Shown here in pieces: positions 1-7,820 of a DNA stretch of 20,475 nt (the first letter of the stretch is position 1; every line of letters begins with the position of its first letter). The notes under the pieces are model-generated. The model saw nothing but the letters and a program-made list of their open reading frames with translations, was not told the origin of the DNA and ran no database searches. A program made the translations under genes and the position numbers. Origin of the DNA: Loktanella sp. UBA3435. Its GTDB lineage: Bacteria > Pseudomonadota > Alphaproteobacteria > Rhodobacterales > Rhodobacteraceae. The stretch spans positions 1 through 20,475 of the forward strand of contig DFSO01000006.1 of NCBI GenBank assembly GCA_002378665.1, in the 5' to 3' direction.

Positions 1-225
1 TCAAGACGTTGAGAGAAAATAACGTTTTGGCAGCACTTTAGCGCAGATATGGCTGTGATAGCTCAGCAAATTTCGCGGGCAGGGTTCCAGCAGGGCCGTA
101 ACACCAATCGCATTTTTGGCGAGATCAAAGGGCAATAGGTCGGAAAAGCGAATGCTGATTTCTTGTTTTTGCCTGAAATGATGTAAATGGGCGCGTCCAC
201 TGGAAAGCGCGGGCCTTGCGCACTT

Positions 226-234
226 TGGTATAAT
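226..234 (+). promoter_or_regulatory. Extended -10 promoter element for the Lrp-family gene
   Basis: TGG followed by TATAAT (226-234) is a perfect extended -10 hexamer. No convincing -35 lies 16-18 bp upstream, as is common with TGn-type promoters. Transcription would begin near 240-242, only about 8-10 nt before the GTG at 250. The mRNA would then be nearly leaderless, with no room for a normal ribosome binding site. Confidence 0.45.
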
Positions 235-249
235 GAAAGAACCTCAAAC

Positions 250-741
250 GTGAAAAAGCTAGGTCTTGATGGCACGGATATTCGCATCCTGAGCGCGGTC
301 CAGCAGCATGGGCACCTGAGCAAAACACGTCTCGCCGAGCTTGTGAACCTGTCGCCGACACCGTGTTGGGCGCGTTTGGATCGGCTGAAAGCGGCGGGGT
401 TCATCCGGGGTTTTCACGCCGAACTGGCATTGGAACGGATCGTTGATTTTACGCAAGTCGTGGTGACCGTCTCACTCAGCTCGCACCGAAAGTCAGAATT
501 TGATCGCTTTGAAGGCTACATCCGAAAGTTGGACGAAGTGACCGATTGCATAGCGACGGGTGGCGGCATGGATTACGTGATGAAAACGGTGACGCCAAGC
601 CTCGCTGCATTTCAGGTGCTTATGGACGAGATGTTGGCGGCAGAGCTTTCGATCGAACGTTACATGACCTACATCGCGACGCGGCAGGTCAAAACCAGCC
701 AGCCAAATCTGGCGAAGTTAATCGCAAAATCAGCGAAATAG
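250..741 (+). CDS. Lrp/AsnC-family transcriptional regulator
   Basis: A 163-residue protein with the usual Lrp/AsnC size and layout. An N-terminal winged helix-turn-helix covers about residues 6-60 (LDGTDIRILSAVQQHG, then LAELVNLSPTPCWARLDRL). A C-terminal RAM/effector domain covers about 65-145, including the family's glycine-rich GGGMDYVMKTV stretch. Such proteins bind DNA as dimers or octamers and usually sense amino acids or related metabolites. I chose the GTG at 250 because the HTH begins right after it, and because a perfect extended -10 box lies just upstream (229-234). A longer frame from ATG 187 would start before that promoter and add residues that do not look like the family. The gene points toward the demethylase gene 161 bp downstream, so it is a reasonable candidate for local control. 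The effector is unknown. Family call is firm; target is inference. Confidence 0.93.
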   Translation: MKKLGLDGTDIRILSAVQQHGHLSKTRLAELVNLSPTPCWARLDRLKAAGFIRGFHAELALERIVDFTQVVVTVSLSSHRKSEFDRFEGYIRKLDEVTDCIATGGGMDYVMKTVTPSLAAFQVLMDEMLAAELSIERYMTYIATRQVKTSQPNLAKLIAKSAK

Positions 742-762
742 CCTGCAAAGACTGAACAGGCT
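740..762 (+). terminator. Weak hairpin at the end of the Lrp-family gene
   Basis: AGCCTG (740-745) can pair with CAGGCT (757-762) across an 11-nt loop, beginning at the stop codon itself. There is no T-tract after the stem, so this is at best a weak or factor-dependent end signal. Confidence 0.2.
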
Positions 763-848
763 GATCGCGACCCAAAAAACGGTCTGAACGGTCTTGTAGG
801 CACGCAAAATCAGACCCGAATCCTCAGCGATTTCAAACTAAATCATCC

Positions 849-887
849 GCAGGTTACATCACTTCACTGGCCTGTCAGGCCACCTGC
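849..887 (+). promoter_or_regulatory. Nested stem-loop in the leader of the DmdA-like gene
   Basis: GCAGG (849-853) pairs with CCTGC (883-887). Inside it, TGGCCT (868-873) pairs with AGGCCA (877-882) over a 3-nt loop. The structure ends just before the likely ribosome binding site (AAAAGG, 888-893) of the gene starting at 903. Its position suits translational control or a small-molecule leader. It does not match any riboswitch class I can recall, including glycine, SAM-II and SAM/SAH. It may equally be a chance or stabilising fold. Confidence 0.35.
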
Positions 888-902
888 AAAAGGCACGAAA
901 AC

Positions 903-2045
903 ATGACACAAACAGACGACTTTGGCTTTGGCACACAGATCCGCAAATCACCTTATTTCGACGCAACTGTTCGTTGGGGCGCAAAGGGTTTTTCTGTTTA
1001 CAATCATATGTATATCCCGCGCGATTTTGGTAATCCCGAGCAAAACTTCTGGAACCTCGTGAACGAGGCGATCCTGTGTGACGTCGCTGTTGAGCGCCAA
1101 GTCGAAATCACAGGACCAGATGCTGCCAAATTCGTGCAGACGCTAACTTGCCGTGATCTGTCAAAGATGGCCGTGGGCCAGTGCAAATACATCCTGATCA
1201 CAAATGCGGAAGGCTGCATTCTCAACGATCCGATCCTGCTGCGTTTGGCTGAAAACCATTTCTGGATTTCACTGGCCGACAGCGACATCTTGCTTTGGGC
1301 GCAGGGCGTGGCCGTACATGCGGGCATGGACGTGCAGATTGGCGAGCCTGACGTGTCACCGCTTCAGCTTCAGGGGCCGAATTCAGGCTTGATCATGCAA
1401 GAGCTGTTCGGCGAAAGCATCATGGACCTCAAGTACTACTGGTTGCGCGAAGTTGAACTGGATGGCATCCCTATGATCGTGTCTCGCACGGGCTGGTCCA
1501 GCGAACTTGGCTATGAGCTCTATCTGCGTGACGGGTCAAAAGGCGACCAGCTTTGGGAGCGGATCATGGCGGCAGGCAAGAATCACGGCCTCAAGCCGGG
1601 TCACACGTCCTCGATCCGCCGTATCGAAGGCGGCATGCTGTCCTATCACGCCGACGCTGACAACAAAACGAACCCTTACGAGTTGGGCTTTGACCGCCTT
1701 GTGAACCTCGACATGGACGCGGACTTCATCGGCAAGGCAGCACTGACCCGCATCAAGGAAGAGGGCGCCAAGCGCAAGCAAATCGGCCTCATCATCGATT
1801 GCGATCCGCTGACAGGTCCGAACACGACCTTTTGGGCAATCAAGCAAGGTGGTGTAGAAATCGGCAAGGTGACATCGGCGGTTTACTCACCGCGCCTCAA
1901 GCAGAACATCGCGCTTGCGCTGGTTGCGGCAGATGCGGCGGTACTCGGTGCCGAAGTGGACGTCGTGACAAAGGCGGGCGTATCAAAAGCGACTGTCGTC
2001 GAGCGTCCGTTCTATGACCCGAAAAAGCAGATCGCAGCGGCGTAA
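903..2045 (+). CDS. DmdA-like GcvT-family tetrahydrofolate-dependent demethylase
   Basis: A 380-residue GcvT-fold protein of the aminomethyltransferase/DMSP demethylase (DmdA) group. Features seen include YNHMYIPRDF near residue 33, NDPILL at 108-113, EPDVSPLQLQGP at 148-159 and GWSSELGYELYL at 197-208. Asp109 sits where GcvT enzymes keep their conserved folate-site aspartate. Family members move a methyl or methylene group from a substrate such as DMSP or aminomethyl-lipoyl protein to tetrahydrofolate in the cytoplasm. The NDP and EPDVSPL blocks resemble DmdA. As I recall, true DmdA has a GWSKQGGFEIY-type segment, whereas this protein has the ELGYEL form seen in glycine-cleavage and dimethylglycine enzymes. 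I therefore call it DmdA-like rather than dmdA. The start is set by AAAAGG 9 nt upstream. It heads a likely four-gene operon with OsmC, crotonase and acyl-CoA ligase genes. The substrate is unknown; DMSP, a betaine or an O-methylated compound are all possible. Confidence 0.85.
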   Translation: MTQTDDFGFGTQIRKSPYFDATVRWGAKGFSVYNHMYIPRDFGNPEQNFWNLVNEAILCDVAVERQVEITGPDAAKFVQTLTCRDLSKMAVGQCKYILITNAEGCILNDPILLRLAENHFWISLADSDILLWAQGVAVHAGMDVQIGEPDVSPLQLQGPNSGLIMQELFGESIMDLKYYWLREVELDGIPMIVSRTGWSSELGYELYLRDGSKGDQLWERIMAAGKNHGLKPGHTSSIRRIEGGMLSYHADADNKTNPYELGFDRLVNLDMDADFIGKAALTRIKEEGAKRKQIGLIIDCDPLTGPNTTFWAIKQGGVEIGKVTSAVYSPRLKQNIALALVAADAAVLGAEVDVVTKAGVSKATVVERPFYDPKKQIAAA

Positions 2046-2061
2046 AGTACCTGCACCTCAC

Positions 2062-2095
2062 GCAGTGCGCATTGTCTTAGGAAAATGCGCACTGC
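2062..2095 (+). other. Perfect 12-bp intercistronic hairpin
   Basis: GCAGTGCGCATT (2062-2073) pairs perfectly with AATGCGCACTGC (2084-2095) across a 10-nt loop, between the demethylase stop and the OsmC start at 2126. No T-tract follows. It may be a partial terminator, an RNA-processing or stability element, or an operator. The gene spacing fits an operon whose downstream part is attenuated here. Confidence 0.5.
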
Positions 2096-2125
2096 AACAC
2101 TGCTCATTTGAAAAGAGATCCTAAT

Positions 2126-2575
2126 ATGTCCGATCTATCCATCGAGCTGCATTGGCAGCGCGCCGAGCCCGAGTTTGCGACGGGCACCTATTCTAACGCA
2201 CATACGGTGCAGATGAACCAAAACTACGACATTACCGTGGACTCTGCCCCCGATTGGGGCGGTGATCCTGCCAATACAAACCCCGAGCAGGCGCTGGCCT
2301 CTGCACTTTCAAGCTGCCACATGATGACGTTTCTTGCCTTGGCCGCAAAAGCAGGCTGGCCCGTGGCAAGCTATCACGACTACGCCGAAGCGCATCTAGG
2401 CAAGAACCCTAAGGGGCAAATGTCGGTGACGCAGATTGATCTGCATCCTGTGGTGCGCTTTGACACCGGGTTTTCCGTGACTGACGCGCAAATGGCCGAG
2501 ATGCAGGATCGCGCACATCGGTATTGCTTTATTGCCAACACGCTTGCGGATAGTGTTGAAATCAACATCCGCTAA
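2126..2575 (+). CDS. OsmC-family peroxidase
   Basis: A 149-residue OsmC/Ohr-superfamily protein of normal family length. Both redox cysteines are present: Cys64 in SSCHMMTFL and Cys134 in HRYCFIANTL. The conserved NPEQAL segment is at 52-57. These enzymes are small cytoplasmic dimers that reduce organic hydroperoxides with thiols. The start ATG at 2126 is preceded by AAAAGAGA; an in-frame ATG at 2108 lies before this site and gives no better start. The gene sits between a demethylase and a crotonase gene, 23 nt upstream of the latter. That placement suggests a role tied to the pathway, such as handling reactive sulfur or peroxide by-products, but this is inference. The OsmC class is clear; I cannot tell which subgroup it belongs to. 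Confidence 0.9.
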   Translation: MSDLSIELHWQRAEPEFATGTYSNAHTVQMNQNYDITVDSAPDWGGDPANTNPEQALASALSSCHMMTFLALAAKAGWPVASYHDYAEAHLGKNPKGQMSVTQIDLHPVVRFDTGFSVTDAQMAEMQDRAHRYCFIANTLADSVEINIR

Positions 2576-2597
2576 GTATCGCCAAAGGAGCAGCCCC

Positions 2598-3398
2598 ATG
2601 ACGTCGAGTGATATTCTCTTAAGTGACCTGAGCGAAGAGGGAATTCTGCGCCTCACGCTCAATGATGTGAAGCGACGCAATGCGCTGTCCGAGGCGATGC
2701 TCGGCGCACTTGGTGCAGCCTTTGACGCGGCGGGCAAGGACCCTGCTGTGCGTGTGATCGTCTTGGCTGCGAATGGCCCTGCGTTTTGCGCGGGCCACGA
2801 TCTGAAAGAGATGACAGCAGGTCGCGCCAATGCAGATGGCGGTAAGGCGTATTTTGCCTCCGTGATGTCCATGTGTTCTGGCGTCATGCAGGGTATCGTC
2901 AATTGCCCCAAGCCAGTGATCGCCGAAGTCACAGGCATCGCGACAGCAGCAGGCTGTCAATTGGTCGCAAGCTGTGATCTGGCCATCGCCGCCGAGACCG
3001 CACAGTTCAGCACGCCCGGGGTTCACATCGGGCTTTTCTGTTCGACACCCATGGTTGCCCTATCGCGCAACGTGTCCAACAAACACGCGATGGAAATGCT
3101 GTTAACGGGCGATATGACCTCCGCCACGCGCGCCGCCGAAATCGGGCTGGTCAACCGCGTTGCATCCGAGGCCACGCTGCAAGACGCCACCACGGAAATG
3201 GCCCGCAAGATTGCGTCCAAATCCAGCATGACACTCGCCACTGGCAAACGCGCTTTTTATGCGCAGCGCGAGATGACCCTTACCGAGGCTTACGACTATG
3301 CCTCTGGGGTGATGGTCGACAACATGCTGGCCCATGATGCCGAAGAGGGCATTGGGGCGTTCATCGAAAAGCGTGCAGCCAAGTGGAAGGACGTCTAA
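2598..3398 (+). CDS. ECHDC3-like enoyl-CoA hydratase/isomerase (crotonase) protein
   Basis: A 266-residue crotonase-fold protein. The oxyanion-hole segments are present (FCAGHDLKEM near 63-72 and GIATAAGCQLVASCDLA near 113-129). The run QFSTPGVHIGLFCSTP (136-151) and the tail MVDNMLAHDAEEGIGAFIEKRAAKW match the ECHDC3 (enoyl-CoA hydratase domain-containing 3) subgroup as I know it. The two glutamates that act in classical hydratases (Glu144 and Glu164 of rat crotonase) are replaced here by Gln121 and Gly141. Ordinary water addition is therefore doubtful, and DmdD (methylthioacryloyl-CoA hydratase) is unlikely. It presumably binds an acyl-CoA. The start has an excellent AAAGGAG 7 nt upstream. 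It is 1 nt from the ligase gene, so the two are almost certainly translated from one mRNA and may share a substrate. Confidence 0.9.
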   Translation: MTSSDILLSDLSEEGILRLTLNDVKRRNALSEAMLGALGAAFDAAGKDPAVRVIVLAANGPAFCAGHDLKEMTAGRANADGGKAYFASVMSMCSGVMQGIVNCPKPVIAEVTGIATAAGCQLVASCDLAIAAETAQFSTPGVHIGLFCSTPMVALSRNVSNKHAMEMLLTGDMTSATRAAEIGLVNRVASEATLQDATTEMARKIASKSSMTLATGKRAFYAQREMTLTEAYDYASGVMVDNMLAHDAEEGIGAFIEKRAAKWKDV

Positions 3399-3399
3399 C

Positions 3400-5025
3400 A
3401 TGAACCCTTACAACACCGATCTAGACCGCAACCCAGCAAACCACCAGCCACTGACGCCGCTCACGTTTCTGGAACGCGCAGCATCGGTTTTCCCCGACCA
3501 TACGGCGATTATTCATGGGGCATTGCGCCGCAATTATGCAGACTTCTATGCTCGCTCGCGGCAGCTCGGCTCGGCTTTGACACAGCGCGGGATCACACGA
3601 GGCGACACCGTCTCGGCGATGCTGCCCAACACGCCTGCCATGCTGGAATGTCATTATGGCGTGCCCATGTGCGGCGGGGTTTTGCATTCGATCAACACGC
3701 GGCTTGATGCGGCGATCATCGCGTTCCAGCTTGATCACGCGATGTCCAAGATCCTGATCGTCGATGCGGAGTTCATGCCGCTGATGCAAGAGGCCTTGGC
3801 CTTGGCCACGGTCAAGCCGTTGGTGATCCAAGTTGACGACCCCGAATATGACGGCGCAAGGGCGGTCTTTGATGGGACCGATTACGAGGCATTTCTTGCA
3901 GATGGCGATCCTGCCTACGCTTGGCTAATGCCCGAAGACGAATGGGACGCGATCTCGATCAACTACACCTCTGGCACAACGGGTGATCCAAAGGGCGTCG
4001 TCTCGCACCACCGTGGCGCCTATCTTTTGGCGCAGGGCAATGCGCTGACCACTTCAATGTCCAAACATGCGGTCTACCTCTGGACCTTGCCGATGTTTCA
4101 CTGCAACGGCTGGTGTTTTCCTTGGACCCTTTCCGCGATCATCGGCACCCATGTTTGCCTGCGCCAAGTCCGCGCCGCGCCAATCTGGAACGCCTTGGCC
4201 GATGAGAACGTCACACACCTTTGCGGTGCACCGATTGTCATGTCGTTGATGATTTCTGCACCCGCCGATCAGCAACGCACGCTTGATCATACCGTGCAAT
4301 TCTTCACCGCTGCCGCCCCGCCACCAGAAAAGCTATTGGCGGACATGAAGACGGCTGGCTTTGACGTGACCCATCTTTACGGGCTGACCGAAACGTACGG
4401 CCCTGCGGTTGTGAACGACTGGCACGCAGACTGGTCGTCCCTGCCGCTTCCCGAACAAGCTCGCCTGAAATCACGCCAAGGTGTGCGTTATCTGCCGCTT
4501 GAAGGTCTTGATGTGCTTGACCCCGAAACGATGCAGCCCGTCCCGCGTGACGGTGCGACAATGGGCGAGGTCATGTTCCGCGGCAACGTCGTGATGAAGG
4601 GCTATTTCCGCAATCCCACCGCCACGCAAAAAGCGTTTGAGGGCGGCTGGTTCCATTCTGGTGATCTGGGCGTGATCCACCCCGACGGCTATATCCAGCT
4701 GAAAGACCGCTCCAAGGACATCATCATTTCAGGCGGTGAGAACATTTCCTCCATCGAAGTGGAAGAGGTGCTCTACAGCTATCCGGGTGTTGAGATTGCG
4801 GCGGTTGTTGCCATGCCACATGACAAATGGGGCGAAACGCCCTGCGCCTTTGTCGAGGCAACAGCAGGCCATGATATCGACACCGACGCGCTGCGCGTGT
4901 GGTGCCGTGAAAGGCTCGCCGCCTACAAGGTTCCGGGTAAGTTTGTGGTCACGACCATTCCCAGAACCTCAACTGGCAAGATCCAGAAATTCGTCCTGCG
5001 TGAGCGTACGAAGGAACTGGATTAG
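3400..5025 (+). CDS. AMP-forming acyl-CoA ligase (synthetase)
   Basis: A 541-residue adenylate-forming enzyme of standard length. Motifs in order: the ATP-binding loop YTSGTTGDPKG (about 189-199), YGLTETYGP (about 327-335), GWFHSGDLG (about 416-424), the hinge region DRSKDIIISGGENISS, and the catalytic lysine in PRTSTGKIQK (about residue 527). It activates a carboxylic acid to its CoA thioester with ATP in the cytoplasm. The general look is that of the AAE/short- or medium-chain acyl-CoA synthetase group. It does not have the N-terminus I remember for DmdB (methylmercaptopropionate-CoA ligase), so I do not assign dmdB. The start ATG is 1 nt after the crotonase stop, with AAGGA inside the end of that gene, which indicates translational coupling. 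A strong hairpin 16 nt after the stop probably ends the transcript. Confidence 0.93.
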   Translation: MNPYNTDLDRNPANHQPLTPLTFLERAASVFPDHTAIIHGALRRNYADFYARSRQLGSALTQRGITRGDTVSAMLPNTPAMLECHYGVPMCGGVLHSINTRLDAAIIAFQLDHAMSKILIVDAEFMPLMQEALALATVKPLVIQVDDPEYDGARAVFDGTDYEAFLADGDPAYAWLMPEDEWDAISINYTSGTTGDPKGVVSHHRGAYLLAQGNALTTSMSKHAVYLWTLPMFHCNGWCFPWTLSAIIGTHVCLRQVRAAPIWNALADENVTHLCGAPIVMSLMISAPADQQRTLDHTVQFFTAAAPPPEKLLADMKTAGFDVTHLYGLTETYGPAVVNDWHADWSSLPLPEQARLKSRQGVRYLPLEGLDVLDPETMQPVPRDGATMGEVMFRGNVVMKGYFRNPTATQKAFEGGWFHSGDLGVIHPDGYIQLKDRSKDIIISGGENISSIEVEEVLYSYPGVEIAAVVAMPHDKWGETPCAFVEATAGHDIDTDALRVWCRERLAAYKVPGKFVVTTIPRTSTGKIQKFVLRERTKELD

Positions 5026-5341
5026 AAAATTTGAGCAAGGATGTCAAAACTGGGGTAAGCCCGTTTTGACATCCCGCAGGTGTCCTAATTGTTCTGGCGG
5101 CTTGGCTTTGCTGCCCCGATTACATCGCGACGAATTTCGCGGTGCTTTGGGGCATTTAGCGTGCCCTGCGCATTGTCGGGGCGTGCGAGGCGATGAAGGC
5201 TGCGCTTTTGCGTCAAACTAGACCGCTCTGCGCTGAACCATTGGCTCCAAAATTTTGTGGACAACGGCCCGCTTCACCCTTTGAATGATCTCGCAACGCC
5301 CGACCGTTTCCGTCGCTTGCCATTCAACTGAGGAGGCTCAT
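5026..5341. other. Gene-free spacer between ligase and FAD-GcvT dehydrogenase genes
   Basis: A 316-bp stretch with no believable coding frame. It contains the hairpin at 5041-5072, a 10-bp palindrome CAAAATTTTG (5248-5257) in a locally AT-rich patch, and the ribosome binding site AGGAGG (5331-5336) of the next gene. It should hold the promoter for the dehydrogenase pair, but I could not find a convincing -35/-10 pair. I see nothing else in it. Confidence 0.6.
5041..5072 (+). terminator. Strong hairpin after the acyl-CoA ligase gene
   Basis: ATGTCAAAAC (5041-5050) pairs perfectly with GTTTTGACAT (5063-5072). After a single bulged T, GGG (52-54) also pairs with CCC (60-62), giving a 13-bp stem with a 5-nt loop. 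No T-run follows, so termination may need Rho or may be partial. It marks the likely end of the demethylase-to-ligase operon. Confidence 0.5.
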
Positions 5342-7810
5342 ATGCCCGAGATTCAAAACGACGAGACCGCCACAGGCAAACCGCTTCCGTCGCATGCAAA
5401 GGTGGCCGTGATCGGTGGCGGTGTGGTCGGCTGTTCGATCTTGTTTCACCTTGCGAAATTCGGCTGGAAGGATGTGGTGCTGCTGGAGCGCAACGAGTTG
5501 ACATCAGGCTCTAGCTGGCACGCGGCAGGGCAAATCCATACGATTTCATCCGATCCGAACATCAGCCGCCTGCAAAGCTACACCATTGATCTTTATAAAG
5601 AGATTGAAGAATTGTCAGGCCATTCTGTGGGCCTGCACATCACAGGTGGGTTCTATGCGGCGTCCACAAAAGAATGGTATGACTACCTGAAACGCGAAAG
5701 GTCCAAGGCGCGCTATATGGGGCTTAACCAAGAGTTTATCAGCCCCAAAGAACTGGCCGAACGGCACCCGCTGATTGATCCCAAACACTATCACGCGGCG
5801 TTGTGGGATGACCAAGATGGCGACCTTGACCCGTCAGGCGCCACATACGCATTTGCTAAGGCGGCCCGCGTTTATGGCGCACAATATTTCACCCATTGTG
5901 GTGTGACAGCAATGTCCCAGCGCCCTGACGGCTCGTGGGATTTGACCACGCCAAAGGGGCAGATCAACGCCGAACAGATCGTCAACTGCGGTGGTCTTTG
6001 GGCGCGTGAGGTCGGCCATATGGCGGGCGTGCATTTGCCCGTACAACCGATGGAGCACCACTACCTGATCACCGACAAAATCCCCCTGATCGCAGAGCGG
6101 ATGGAGACCATGGGCGAGGCAGGGCGTTTGCCCGCTGGCATCGACTACGAGGCGAATATCTACTTCCGCCAAGAACGCCAAGGCATGTTGCTTGGCACCT
6201 ACGAGCCGAAGGGTACACCTTGGAAAATCGGCGGCACGCCTTGGTCCTTTGGGCACGAGTTGTTGCAGCCTGATCTTGACCGCATCGCCGACCGTCTGGA
6301 GATGTCGTTCGAGCGTATCCCCGCCATTGGCGAGGCGGGCATCAAGGATATGATCAACGGCCCCTTCACCTTTGGCCCCGATGGCAACCCGATGATTGGC
6401 CCTGTTCCGGGCATGAAGAATTACTGGGTCGCCGTGGGCGTCATGGCGGGCTTTTGTCAGGGCGGCGGTGTCGGGCTGACGATGGCCGAATGGATGATTG
6501 ACGGAGAGCCTTCGATTGACGTTTGGGCGATGGATGTGGCGCGCTTTGGTGAATTTGCGACGCCTGATTGGGGCACGATCAAATCGACCGAGAATTACGA
6601 GCGGCGCTTTGTGATGACCTTCCCCAATGAGACCCTGCCAAAGGGACGGTTGCAAAAAACGACGGCGCTTTATGACCGACTGGTCGCGAAAGGTGCGCGG
6701 ATGGGCCAAGGGTTTGGCCTTGAGAATGCGCTCTGGTTTGCCGACGGTCCCGACGACGCGCATGAATCACCCACCTTCGAGCGTAATCGTTCCCATGATT
6801 ACGTCGCGCGCGAGGTCAAAGCGGTGCAAGAGGCCGTGGGTGGGATCGAGATCGCGAACTTCTCAAAGCACGAATTCAAAGGTGCAGGCGCACGCGCTTA
6901 TCTGGACAAAACCTTAGCGGGCTATGTGCCAAAGGCGGGGCGTCTGGCGCTGACACCCATGTTGACACCAAAGGGCAAGCTTTACGGCGATCTGACCGTC
7001 GCCTGTCTGAATGACGACCACTTCATGCTGTTTGGATCGGGCGCGATGCAAGAGGCGCATCGTCGCTGGTTTGAAAAAGATTTGCCTGCTGATGTGACCT
7101 ATAAAAATGCAAGCGGCGACTGGCACGGTATCGCATTGTCTGGCCCAAAATCTCGCGCGCTGCTGGCACGTATTACCCGCGATGATGTGTCCAACGAGGC
7201 GTTCAAATTCCACGATCTGCGCCAGACCTTTGTCGGCGACGTACCTGTCATTCTGAACCGCATCAGTTTCTCGGGCGAGCTTGGCTATGAAATCTACTGC
7301 AAGCCGCAATACCTGTTGCGTCTGGCCACAGCGATTGAGGATGCGGGCGCCGATCTGGGCTATCGCTGGTATGGCGCGCGGGCGTTGATGTCGATGCGTC
7401 TGGAGAAAGGCTGGGGCGTATGGACCCTCGAATTCCGCCCCGATTTTGATGCGGTCGCCAGTGGGATGGACGTCTTTATCAACTGGAAGAAAGACTTCGT
7501 CGGCAAAGAGGCGACCCAAGCCATCCGCGACGCAGGCCCTGCGCAAAAGCTGGTCACAATAACCATTGACGTGGACGGGATCGACGTCAGTAATGACGAG
7601 GCAATCCTGAAAGATGGTGCGGCTGTTGGTTATGTGTCCTCTGGCGGGTTTGGTCACAGGTCGGCGATGTCCATGGCGATGGGCTATGTCTCGGCCGAGA
7701 GCGCGGTGGCAGGCACAAAGTTGCAGGTCGAAATCTTGGGCAATTTCTATGACGCCAAAGTGCTTGGCGGGCCAATCTATGATCCAAACGGAGCCAACAT
7801 GCGGTGTTAA
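5342..7810 (+). CDS. Dimethylglycine/sarcosine dehydrogenase-like FAD-GcvT protein
   Basis: An 822-residue two-part flavoprotein of the DMGDH/SARDH family (usual length about 810-860). The N-terminal half is a DAO-type FAD oxidoreductase with the dinucleotide loop VIGGGVVG at 23-30. His60 in SGSSWHAAG matches the histidine that carries covalent FAD in rat DMGDH. The C-terminal half (from about 440) is a GcvT-type folate domain with FSGELGYEIY near 660 and a typical PIYDPNG end. The family oxidises N-methyl groups of dimethylglycine, sarcosine or related amines and passes the one-carbon unit to tetrahydrofolate. The start is fixed by AGGAGG 5 nt before ATG 5342; an upstream in-frame ATG at 5285 has no such site. 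It is followed 10 nt later by a second flavoprotein gene. The exact substrate (dimethylglycine, sarcosine or another betaine product) cannot be decided here. Confidence 0.9.
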   Translation: MPEIQNDETATGKPLPSHAKVAVIGGGVVGCSILFHLAKFGWKDVVLLERNELTSGSSWHAAGQIHTISSDPNISRLQSYTIDLYKEIEELSGHSVGLHITGGFYAASTKEWYDYLKRERSKARYMGLNQEFISPKELAERHPLIDPKHYHAALWDDQDGDLDPSGATYAFAKAARVYGAQYFTHCGVTAMSQRPDGSWDLTTPKGQINAEQIVNCGGLWAREVGHMAGVHLPVQPMEHHYLITDKIPLIAERMETMGEAGRLPAGIDYEANIYFRQERQGMLLGTYEPKGTPWKIGGTPWSFGHELLQPDLDRIADRLEMSFERIPAIGEAGIKDMINGPFTFGPDGNPMIGPVPGMKNYWVAVGVMAGFCQGGGVGLTMAEWMIDGEPSIDVWAMDVARFGEFATPDWGTIKSTENYERRFVMTFPNETLPKGRLQKTTALYDRLVAKGARMGQGFGLENALWFADGPDDAHESPTFERNRSHDYVAREVKAVQEAVGGIEIANFSKHEFKGAGARAYLDKTLAGYVPKAGRLALTPMLTPKGKLYGDLTVACLNDDHFMLFGSGAMQEAHRRWFEKDLPADVTYKNASGDWHGIALSGPKSRALLARITRDDVSNEAFKFHDLRQTFVGDVPVILNRISFSGELGYEIYCKPQYLLRLATAIEDAGADLGYRWYGARALMSMRLEKGWGVWTLEFRPDFDAVASGMDVFINWKKDFVGKEATQAIRDAGPAQKLVTITIDVDGIDVSNDEAILKDGAAVGYVSSGGFGHRSAMSMAMGYVSAESAVAGTKLQVEILGNFYDAKVLGGPIYDPNGANMRC

Positions 7811-7820
7811 GGACAGATTT

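Noticed and set aside
3..41. Open frame at the left edge ending in TAG at 39-41, possibly the tail of an upstream gene
   Set aside because: Only 12 codons are visible with no family signal, so a coding call cannot be supported.
903..903. Glycine or SAM riboswitch upstream of the GcvT-like gene
   Set aside because: The leader lacks the conserved bases I know for these classes; only a simple nested hairpin is seen.
903..2045. Naming the GcvT-like gene dmdA outright
   Set aside because: It shares several DmdA-like blocks but has the ELGYEL-type segment of other GcvT proteins; a tree is needed to separate DmdA from its paralogues.
2598..3398. DmdD (methylthioacryloyl-CoA hydratase)
   Set aside because: Both catalytic glutamate positions are substituted and the sequence fits the ECHDC3-like subgroup better.
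5066..5094. TTGACA as a -35 box for the FAD-GcvT gene
   Set aside because: It lies inside the hairpin stem and no acceptable -10 follows at 16-18 bp.
5834..6763. 309-codon open frame on the - strand
   Set aside because: It lies fully antisense to the FAD-GcvT dehydrogenase and has no recognisable domain; long antisense frames are common opposite GC-rich genes.
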